Assembly (NCBI RefSeq): GCF_002105155.1
Contig: NW_019028981.1
Coordinates: 908,501-972,500 of the forward strand
Length of the DNA stretch: 64,000 nt
Direction: 5' to 3'
Source: Lobosporangium transversale
Lineage: Eukaryota; Mortierellomycota; Mortierellomycetes; Mortierellales; Mortierellaceae
The notes under the pieces were generated by a model. That model made no database searches, had not been told where the DNA came from, and saw only the letters and a program-made list of their open reading frames with translations. Below are positions 1 to 7,396 of the stretch, piece after piece (position 1 is the stretch's first letter; each line of letters begins with the position of its first letter). The position numbers and the translations under genes were made by a program.

Positions 1-2394
1 CCTGCAGCGTTCTCGACTATGATGCGTAACATACTTGATCCACTTCTTGATAAATGTGTTGTTGTGTATCTCGATGATATTTCAATTTACTCCGATAACG
101 AGAAAGATCACTTAGAGCACATCCGACAAGTACTCTCCCTCTTGCGTCAAGCTGGGCTTTATTGTAAATTATCCAAGTGTTCCTTCATGCAGGAAGAGAC
201 TGAGTTCCTAGGCCATGTCATATCCAAGGATGGACTCAAGACGAATGGCGGACTTGTCAAGGCAATAAGGGAATGGCCAGTACCAACAACCCAACGACAT
301 GTGATGCAATTCCTTGGTTTGACTAATTTTTACCATCAGTACATTTCTCATTACGCTGATATTGCTCTTCCCCTCACACAATTGTTAGGCTCCAATAAGG
401 AATTCCACTGGGGAAAATCTCAACAAGACGCCTTTGAGACTTTGAAAAGAGCAGTGAGCTCAGCACCAGTTCTTAGGATATTCGATCCTGCCCTCTCTAC
501 AGCAGTCGAAACGGACGCTTCAGGTTTTGCAATTGGTGCTGTCCTGTTCCAGACGGACCAAAATGGTGAATCACGACCAGTAGCTTTTACTTCACGCAAG
601 CTCAACCCAGCGGAACGCAACTATCCTACACACGAACAAGAACTGCTGGCTGTGGTGCATGCTCTGAAGACATGGCGATACTACCTTGATGGTTCTCACT
701 TTGTCGTTTATACCGACCATGCCACTCTACAACATTTTCCTAGCCAGCCGAACTTGACTCGCAGACAAGCAAGATGGATGGAGTTGCTTCAAGAGTATGA
801 TTTCGTATTCAAGTATAAACCTGGTAAAGATAACGTCGTCCCTGATGCTCTTTCACGAAGACCGGACCTCAAGGACTTGGAGGCTACACCTACTACTTTG
901 AACTCCTTGGATATCAATCTAGACCCTGGCATTCGAAAACAACTAGCCAGTTGCTACCTACACGATCCAATTCTAGGTCCCCTCGTGCATCAGTATAAGG
1001 ATGCCTCTACCTCGGATCGTTACTTCGTGGTGGATGGTCTACTCTGGATCAACGCTGGACAAGGCCCTCGCCTCTGCATACCCAAGGACGACGGACTCCG
1101 TTCACAACTCTTGCATGACGCTCACGACGCTCCTATATCAGGCCACTTGGGATTCGATAAAACGTACAGTAGCATGCGACGAACATATTTTTGGCCACGC
1201 ATGGCGAGGGATATAAAAAAATACATTGCTTCCTGTGAGCAATGCCAGCGTAACAAGCCTTCACTAAAGCCTCCTGCAGGGCTTTTCCAACCTTTGGCAA
1301 TTCCAAGCCAACGATGGGATACTGTAACAATGGACTTCATTGTCAAGCTTCCGAAGACAGCCAGAGGTTTTGACGCGATTACGGTCTTTGTGGACAAACT
1401 GTCCAAGCAAGTTCATTTCTGCGCTAGCCGAACTACCGACACTGCCTCTGATGTTGCACGACTCTTTTTCGACAATGTTTTTAGACTGCACGGCATGCCT
1501 CGGACAATTGTGTCAGACAGAGATTCACGTTTCACCGGCAAGTTCTGGACAACGTTGATGAAGCTCATGGGCACCAAACTTAACATGTCTACTGCCTTCC
1601 ATCCACAATCAGACGGACAAACAGAGCGCGCCAACAGAACATTAGAAGAAATGCTCCGCTCTTACATATCGTACAAGCAAAACGACTGGGATCTTTTACT
1701 GCCTATGATGGAGTTCGCATACAACAACTCTGTCAATCCTACGACAGGCTTCTCCCCATTCTTTCTGAACTATGGTCACCATCCACTAGTCCCTGGATCT
1801 CTTTTAAAGCCACCTGATACCAATGTTCCGGCTGTCAGTGATTTTGTTCGAACCCAGTCGATGAATTTGGCGCTAGCTCAGGATGCCATCATCGAAGCGC
1901 AGAATAGGCAAAAGGCCCAAGCGGACAAAACTCGCAGGCCTGCTACGTTTGCTGTGGGTGACATGGTGCTCTTAAGCTCGGAAAACATCTCTGTCGCGGG
2001 ACATAAAAATAGGCCGTCGCAGAAACTGGAACCTGAGTACATAGGCCCTTACAAGATCATTTCGAAGGTCAATGAAAATGCCTACAAGCTGGAACTACCG
2101 CCTGACATGCATCAGCATCCAGTCTTTAATGCCGATCTGCTTCGCCCCTATATTGAGTCACCTCGTGAATTCGGCGACCGCTTACCACCACGCCCTGCCC
2201 CCGAGCTTGTAGATGGAGAAGAGGAGTATGAAGTCGACAAAATCATTGACTTCAAAATGTTTGGCAAAACTCCTAAGTGGCTCGTTCTTTGGAAAGGCTA
2301 TCCATTAGATGAAGCCACTTGGGAAACAAAATCTTCGCTCGCAAACGCTAAAGAGGCGCTTGCCGTCTTTGAGGCTTCAAGAAAAACAAGATAA
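1..2394 (+). CDS. Retrotransposon Pol polyprotein, 5'-truncated by window edge (RT-RNase H-integrase-chromodomain)
   Basis: The frame is open from base 1, so the first ATG at 19 is internal. Counting from it, the RT catalytic motif YLDD is at residues 17-20, followed by the RT thumb. RNase H follows, with its first Asp in ETDASG near residue 165, the Glu in the HEQELL helix, the Asp in YTDHA and the DALSRR end. The integrase has an HHCC zinc finger near 370-410 (final CEQCQRNK) and a DDE core read in MDFIVKLP, VSDRDSRF and GQTERANRTLE. A chromodomain closes the protein near 735-785 (EYEVDKIID, WLVLWKGYP, TWE). In related elements the chromodomain directs integration to marked chromatin. No stop or frameshift is visible in the window part. 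Confidence 0.95.
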   Translation, partial: PAAFSTMMRNILDPLLDKCVVVYLDDISIYSDNEKDHLEHIRQVLSLLRQAGLYCKLSKCSFMQEETEFLGHVISKDGLKTNGGLVKAIREWPVPTTQRHVMQFLGLTNFYHQYISHYADIALPLTQLLGSNKEFHWGKSQQDAFETLKRAVSSAPVLRIFDPALSTAVETDASGFAIGAVLFQTDQNGESRPVAFTSRKLNPAERNYPTHEQELLAVVHALKTWRYYLDGSHFVVYTDHATLQHFPSQPNLTRRQARWMELLQEYDFVFKYKPGKDNVVPDALSRRPDLKDLEATPTTLNSLDINLDPGIRKQLASCYLHDPILGPLVHQYKDASTSDRYFVVDGLLWINAGQGPRLCIPKDDGLRSQLLHDAHDAPISGHLGFDKTYSSMRRTYFWPRMARDIKKYIASCEQCQRNKPSLKPPAGLFQPLAIPSQRWDTVTMDFIVKLPKTARGFDAITVFVDKLSKQVHFCASRTTDTASDVARLFFDNVFRLHGMPRTIVSDRDSRFTGKFWTTLMKLMGTKLNMSTAFHPQSDGQTERANRTLEEMLRSYISYKQNDWDLLLPMMEFAYNNSVNPTTGFSPFFLNYGHHPLVPGSLLKPPDTNVPAVSDFVRTQSMNLALAQDAIIEAQNRQKAQADKTRRPATFAVGDMVLLSSENISVAGHKNRPSQKLEPEYIGPYKIISKVNENAYKLELPPDMHQHPVFNADLLRPYIESPREFGDRLPPRPAPELVDGEEEYEVDKIIDFKMFGKTPKWLVLWKGYPLDEATWETKSSLANAKEALAVFEASRKTR

Positions 2395-2407
2395 TAGGTT
2401 TCTTCAT

Positions 2408-2418
2408 GACGGGAAGGA
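2408..2418 (+). other. Polypurine tract (plus-strand primer)
   Basis: A purine-rich stretch (gacgggaagga) lies directly before the TG that opens the 3' LTR, in the place where Ty3/gypsy elements prime plus-strand DNA synthesis. The call rests on position and composition. Confidence 0.6.
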
Positions 2419-2613
2419 TGCAAGCGAAATCACTATAATAATTTTGTGCAACATAGTATTTCGCCCATATTTCTAGAGCATTCCTTGCAACAGGATATTA
2501 ACTAGTATAAATAGGTCTACTTTTCTATCTAGTTCTGTAGCATAGTTCCCCCTGAATAAAGATACCTTTATTGCACCCTTAGATCCCCCTAGAACACTAC
2601 CTTGACTTTTGCA
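2419..2613 (+). repeat. 3' LTR of the chromovirus, 195 bp
   Basis: The repeat opens with TGCAAGCG and closes with TTTTGCA, giving a 5-bp terminal inverted repeat TGCAA/TTGCA. It contains a TATA-like box (tagtataaatag, near 2502) and an AATAAAG polyadenylation-type signal near 2556, as expected of U3-R-U5. The boundaries are supported by a second, rearranged copy on the other strand at 5051-5428, which has the same termini and an exact target duplication. Confidence 0.88.
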
Positions 2614-2625
2614 CATAACCTTACA

Positions 2626-4199
2626 TCAATAAGTAGTATTCCAACCATGGGCATCACTGACAGCTTGGAGTCTCTTATGGATACCTATGATGAGTTTGCG
2701 GCAGAAGTCCACTGGGATCCTGTACCATTCAACCGATATTCGCTCCCATAGTTCATCACAGCTCTTAGCTCGCTCGGGACACCTAGAGAGCCGCCTATCC
2801 AATTCTGCCCACATGTGTTCAATAGGGTTGAGGTCAGGGGATTGTGCTGGCCACTCTAGAAGTGTACCTTCCTCTTCTGTCAGATGTACTGACTCCAAAT
2901 ACTTCCTAACAATCTTCGCCGTGTGCTTCGAGTCATTGTCGTGCTGAAAGACGATATCGCTTTTAGTTAGGCCCCAGTCATCAAGCGACATCTGTAGATC
3001 CTCCTGGAGTAGTTTGATGTAAAGTTGTGCGCCCATATTATTGTCAATCTTTGCAATGTATCCAGGTCCGTACCATGAGAAGCATGACCACACTTTAACA
3101 TTACCACCCCCAAACTTGACAGTGCCTTGCACCGACCTGCGAGTGAGGCGTCCCGGATTGTCGTCCCAGATCCACTGCACGCCATCAGAGCAGATTCGGT
3201 TTATTTTCGATTCATCTGACCAAATAACCTTTTTCCAATCTTCCAGAGTCCATTCCTTATACTAATTGATAAAATGCAAACGAGCTTTAATATGCCGTCG
3301 ACGTAAAGCTGGCTTATGTACACGCCTCTTTGCTGTCAATCCTAACTCCTTGAGCCGTCGTCTAACGGTGGTCTCAGAAACAGCCGCTGGTATGAGCTGG
3401 TTGGCTCTGACGGTGGCCTCAACTGCAGACTTGAGTGTACCTCGTTTCATGTTCACCTTAAGATTCTGCATGATACCTCTAGGTACTTTCCTTGGTCGAC
3501 CGCCTTTATTGACTGGCATGTACTCCTTATTATGTGCATAGATCCTGGTGGCCGTCGCTATTGATATACCAACATGTCACGAACAGCAAGCAATGTCTAG
3601 CTCATGAATTGATGAATGACTTTTGTCTGATTCGAATCTGAAAAAGATCACGTGTGCTTGATTAATTTGTTCCGCTCATTTCCTTCACTCATTCCTCCAT
3701 GCATAGTTTGCCTGTCAAGCCAAGTCGCGTCTCCTAGTTTTCTAGCTCCGTGAATAGCTCCAAGGATTCTAGAAGAGCTATAAACCAATAACCAAGGCTT
3801 ATAGTGCCAAGGAACCTTGAAATAAGATTGCACCAGATATCTTCCTCGGATCCTGTGTATTAAGTTAACTCAACACTTGAAGTTCCGCATATGGTAAAAG
3901 TCCTTAGGAAATATTTGAGTAAGCTTTATTTAGAGTTCTTGAAGCGCGTCTCCGCTTCAGTCAAACAAGTATAAATATGATAGATTTGTAACATAGTAAA
4001 CCTCAGTCTGCAATAAAACTATTCGTGAATCCATTCTAGTTCTCAGCTCATTATCATTCTTGTTATTCATTCACTTACCTTTCCTTGCAAACCCTTTGTC
4101 AGTCCTTGACATAACACTAGCAGCAGTTTCTCTAGTAGACATGCCTCCCATCATTAACCTCCTGGCTTCGTTGACTTTCCTTTGTGGAGTGGGTCTCAT
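2626..4199 (-). pseudogene. Tc1/mariner-type transposase, disrupted by a solo LTR and stop codon
   Basis: Three pieces on the minus strand make one transposase. The N-terminal helix-turn-helix runs from the ATG at 4199 to about 4117 (RRLMMGGMSTRETAAS). The next block runs from about 3574 to 3265 (GISIATATRI, then a basic GGRPRKV linker and second helix-turn-helix TVRRRLKELG). The DDE catalytic core runs from 3261 to 2626. The core shows WSDES, QHDND and the SPDLNPIEHMWAE box, giving the Asp-Asp-Glu triad. The first break is an inserted 537-bp LTR whose removal rejoins the frame exactly at a Val codon. The second break is an in-frame TAG at 3264-3262, between HFIN and YKEWT. Without the LTR the gene would encode roughly 325 residues, usual for Tc1. 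It is not functional as read. Terminal inverted repeats were not found; the chromovirus next to the 3' end may have displaced one. Confidence 0.92.
3575..4111 (+). repeat. Solo LTR, 537 bp, inserted in the Tc1 transposase gene
   Basis: It opens TGTCACG and ends CTTGACA, a 5-bp terminal inverted repeat TGTCA/TGACA. The flanks are CAACA (3570-3574) and TAACA (4112-4116), a 5-bp target duplication with one C-to-T difference. A TATA-like box (gtataaatatg, near 3970) and an AATAAAA signal (near 4013) set the plus orientation. No internal retrotransposon sequence remains, so it is a solo LTR left by LTR-LTR recombination. The length would suit a Ty1/copia-type or a longer gypsy-type family; the family cannot be named. 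Confidence 0.85.
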
Positions 4200-4542
4200 A
4201 TTCTGTGAAGGTATAGTTAAGAGAGAGTTAAGCAAGTGTTCATAAAGGAAAGAGAGAAAAGTCCTTTTTTTACTGGCATTAAATGACGTCCAAAAGTTGT
4301 CATGGGCAACATTTTAGACCACATGTGAAACTGATTCAATGACCTGAATGAACAAAAAAGTCATTAGCTATTCAAATGAGACAAGCTAATGTCACAACGC
4401 ATCACTATGACGTAGAAGAAGACGGGAGCTTTATTAAACCAAAGTATGAGTGTTGTATGCATATATGGTTTCGAGGAATGAAAAAAAGAAATGCACATGG
4501 GAATGAATTATTGAATCAGTTTTGCATGATAGTGTAGGAATG

Positions 4543-4577
<35 letters not shown>

Positions 4578-5045
4578 GTTAGAGGCCAAATAACGCTGGG
4601 TAGACTGCCAAGTAAATAATGAATGTTATTTGGCAACTTGGCTGCCAAAGAGAGTCTTGAAAGTTGACTATATTTGGCAATGGGCTGCCAAATAGATTAA
4701 TCCCGTGCACATCTTATTTGTACGGGGTCTCTATTTTATCTTCAAGCAGCAACGTGTATCCTACAGAGTACATGATTCTAGCTTTTTATTTCGAAGGAAA
4801 TAAGCGAAGGTCAGTCTAGAGGGACTTTGGAATGATTACTGTTGGGAGTTGCAGCGTCGTAGGAGCTGTGATACTCATCGCGGTCTATTGCATATTCCAC
4901 AGTATGCAATATTATGATAGAAAAAAATTAGAGTAAAAAACACGAATGCGCTAAAAAGATTAGTAGTAGAAGTTAGTGGCAATAACGCGCCACACAAAGA
5001 CGGGATAAATCTTTGATATGAACTTTTTAGAACGAACCAATGTCA
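4200..5045. other. Non-coding, A/T-rich spacer with a 33-A run and LTR scraps
   Basis: No credible gene is seen. It holds an A33 homopolymer at 4543-4575, a palindromic TTGGCA/TGCCAA cluster listed separately, and near 4798-4860 a fragment (aagcgaaggtcagtct) that resembles the LTR-like relic at 8919-9061. Confidence 0.6.
4585..4691. repeat. Cluster of inverted TTGGCA/TGCCAA motifs
   Basis: GCCAAATAAC at 4585-4594 is the exact reverse complement of GTTATTTGGC at 4625-4634. A second pair, TTGGCA (4674-4679) and TGCCAA (4686-4691), forms a short hairpin, and other half-sites lie between. It may be the remains of a foldback element or MITE, but neither element ends nor target duplications were found. 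Confidence 0.5.
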
Positions 5046-5050
5046 TCCTA

Positions 5051-5428
5051 TGCAAAAGTGAAGGTAGTGTTCTAGGCGAATCTAAGGGTACAATAAAGGT
5101 GTCTTTATTCAGGGGAATTGCGCTGCAGAACTAGACAGAAAAGTGGGCCTATTTATACTAGCTAATGTCCTGCTGCAAGGAATGCTCTAGAAAATTGGGC
5201 GACATACTATGTGCACTATATAGACCCATATATCGTATACGATGATTTAATTTACCACTCACGTGGGGCAGACGATATCTTATAGTATATAAGATGTCGT
5301 CTGTCCAGAAATAAAGACCCCTCTCTTTGTCCTATTGAACTTTGGTTCCATATACATAGTAAGCTATATCAATTAGGTTAAAACATTGCACTATGTTGTA
5401 CAAAATTATTATAGTAATTTCGCTTGCA
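5051..5428 (-). repeat. Solo LTR of the chromovirus family, reverse orientation, carrying a 179-bp insert
   Basis: On the minus strand this reads TGCAAGCGAAAT to CTTTTGCA and aligns along its length with the LTR at 2419-2613, including the TATA-like and AATAAAG regions. It is flanked on both sides by TCCTA (5046-5050 and 5429-5433), a perfect 5-bp target duplication. Without the inner insert and its 5-bp duplication the copy is 194 bp, against 195 bp for the element at the window start. The divergence and missing interior mark it as an older solo LTR. Confidence 0.92.
5212..5390 (+). repeat. 179-bp LTR-like insert nested inside the solo LTR
   Basis: The insert begins TGCACTATATAG, ends AACATTGCA and is bounded by CTATG at 5207-5211 and 5391-5395, a perfect 5-bp duplication. 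The neighbouring copy of the host LTR lacks it. It contains a TATA-like box (agtatataagatg, near 5286) followed by AATAAAG (near 5312), so it looks like a short solo LTR or TRIM-type LTR in plus orientation. Its family is not recognised. Confidence 0.85.
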
Positions 5429-5439
5429 TCCTACAGATA

Positions 5440-5735
5440 GATACGTAGTTACCTAGTATAAGTCCCTCTACCAGAAAAGAGTATTTATGTCTCTTTTCTA
5501 TCACTATAAGTCACGGTCTTACGTCCTGAGGCTAGGGAGTGTACCCAAATGGAGTACTCCCCTTTTTATTCATAGATCAGAGCAATTAGTGACGGCTATG
5601 TTGGAGCCTATATAAGACTCCGACCTAGCTAAAATAATAAACAACTTTTGATCTCCTTGACTTCCGACTTACCATAAAATATTTCAGGGTTGATTGTGGA
5701 CCAGTTTAGAGCTAGAATTTTTTTAAAAGAAGTGG
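5440..5735 (+). repeat. Possible further LTR remnant
   Basis: This stretch carries a TATA-like box (gcctatataagac, near 5609) and about 30 bp later an AATAAAC signal, the usual spacing of LTR promoter and polyadenylation signals. Downstream, ggaccagtttagagc faintly recalls a methionine-tRNA primer-binding site. Clear TG/CA termini and target duplication could not be fixed, so the call is tentative. Confidence 0.25.
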
Positions 5736-5801
5736 GGAACTAGATGTGTTCAACAACATAATCAAGGTATCATTACAAAGCGTTATTTAATATTGCGGCA
5801 C

Positions 5802-7396
5802 TCACAGGTACTGCAGGACTTCAAGCACCCTGTCCTGTATTTTAATATCCTCAGGCAATGGCTCATCTAGGTCATATGGCTTCTGCAGGTCATATCGGTC
5901 CCGACTGAGTAACTGACCTAGATACTCAGCACCGTGGCCCTTCAGGGCATGCAAATAGCGTGGTAAGGTATTTAGGCAACGGCGTTGCTCGAAGCTTGAG
6001 ATGGCGATAAGGCTCTTTGCCTGTCTAACGGTATTTTCTCCTTCGTTGACTAGAAAATGCTGAACAGCTCGAGAGGACATAGTGTTCAACACGCAGGACA
6101 TCGCCACTCTATATAGTATTAAGATAGAGCATAGTAAATGATAAAGAGCCAACAGACTGAAATGCGAAAGAAATGACATCCAATGAAGACAACATGATCG
6201 CATCAAGAGGTAAGATATACTTCTGGACGTCCTTAACCAGGCTCTTGTCTTTGTAAGCCTGTTCCTAGCACTCGTACTCTTTCAGCAGATTGATAGCATG
6301 TTGAAAGAGCTGCACATGGAGAAGGGACATGCCTGGGCCAACAACAGCAAAGCGCTCCACTTTTTGGGCATTAATCTAAGGATTGATTAAACCGTGTTAA
6401 TACCTGCCCCCACATAAACAAAAAAAAAAAAAAAAAACACTTGAGGAGCCTATATAACATTACAACTTGGTGGAGATTCACCGTGAGCTCCTTCCATGGG
6501 CTATCCCTGATAATAGCGGTTTTCTTCTTCCGGCCCAATTGTCCCCTGCCCGCAATGTTCACAGTAACCTTCTCTGTTGCATCATCGACTACGAAGTTCG
6601 CCTGCCGGGAAGCCCAATACTGTACGCCTTCATTACGCCTCCAACCTTCGTATCTGAGGCTTATCGACGTTCGCACTTTGCTCGGTATATTGTTTGAAGA
6701 TAAAGGAACCATAAAAGCCTCAAGTGCATCATTTTCGCACAGAAAATTAAATGCTTCACAAAATATGGGCATAGTGACATCTTGCTTCGCTGTGATCTTG
6801 TCTTGAAACCATTCCTGTACTATTATCCGAGTGGGATTACTGATGACGGCATAAGGGGACTCTTTTGATTCCATTTCCTACATCAATTTTTGAAGGAAAG
6901 TACATTAAAACCAAGAGCAAATATAAGTCGACTATCTGTGATCCACACTGGCCACCAATTTGGGAATGACTAATTTACTCACGAGCCTTTTATCCAACAA
7001 AACGCCTCATCGGTTAATGGTGGTATAAGAAAAAAATAATTGCTATACTTTAGAAATGAGAAAAGATATTATTAGTTGGTACAACCATTTTACTCCTACC
7101 TCTAATTAAAAATAAAAATAATAATAAAAATAAAAAAATAAAAAATGCTAACCTTCGACGTTCAGAGGAAGTTTTTAAAACAAGATATAGAACGTTCTTG
7201 ACCCCTCCCCACAAGGTCATTCTCCTCGTAAATCTTTGAACACTCGGCGAGGAAGACCTGTTTGCCTGCTGAATTGCTCTCCGTAATATCTGCAAGAAGA
7301 CATCTGCTGAATTTGTCTGACTCCTCTTTTCCGATGTTCCTTCGCACTCCAGAGCCGACGATTAGGATTTCGCTTATGTCATCGAACCCCTTCGAC
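5802..7396 (-). pseudogene. Decayed multi-piece protein gene, family not recognised
   Basis: Several minus-strand blocks have protein-like composition but do not join cleanly. Block one lies near 7396-7162 (FDDISEILIVGSGV, then SRCLLADITES). Block two is 6874-6440 (MESKESPYAVISNP to SPWKELTVNLHQVVMLYRLL). Block three is about 6370-6110 (VERFAVVGPGMSLLHVQLFQ, KDKSLVKDVQKYILPLDAIM), with an in-frame TAG after KEYEC. Block four is about 6100-5802 (SRAVQHFLVNEGENTVRQAK to QDRVLEVLQYL). A T-rich, intron-like stretch (an A run on the plus strand at 6420-6437) and AG acceptors lie between blocks, but the phases conflict. This suggests a broken copy of a larger gene. No domain was recognised; the helical, charged character only hints at a cytoplasmic protein. 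It could be a relic of a lineage-specific repeated family. Confidence 0.45.

Larger units (their letters stand above)
1..2613 (+). mobile_element. Ty3/gypsy chromovirus, 3' part (pol plus 3' LTR)
   Basis: This is the 3' portion of an LTR retrotransposon whose 5' LTR, gag, protease and most of the reverse transcriptase lie before the window. It contains an uninterrupted pol reading frame, a polypurine tract and a 3' LTR. The order RT, RNase H, integrase, chromodomain is the one known for the chromovirus clade of Ty3/gypsy (Metaviridae), elements that replicate inside the host cell. The open pol frame suggests a fairly young copy. The expected 5-bp target duplicate after the LTR would be CATAA at 2614-2618, but its partner is outside the window. 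The element sits 12 bp beyond the stop codon of the neighbouring Tc1-like gene. Confidence 0.93.

Noticed and set aside
4060-4245. Plus-strand 61-codon hydrophobic frame that looks like a small membrane protein
   Set aside because: It is the antisense shadow of the Tc1 transposase N-terminus on the minus strand plus the end of the inserted LTR.
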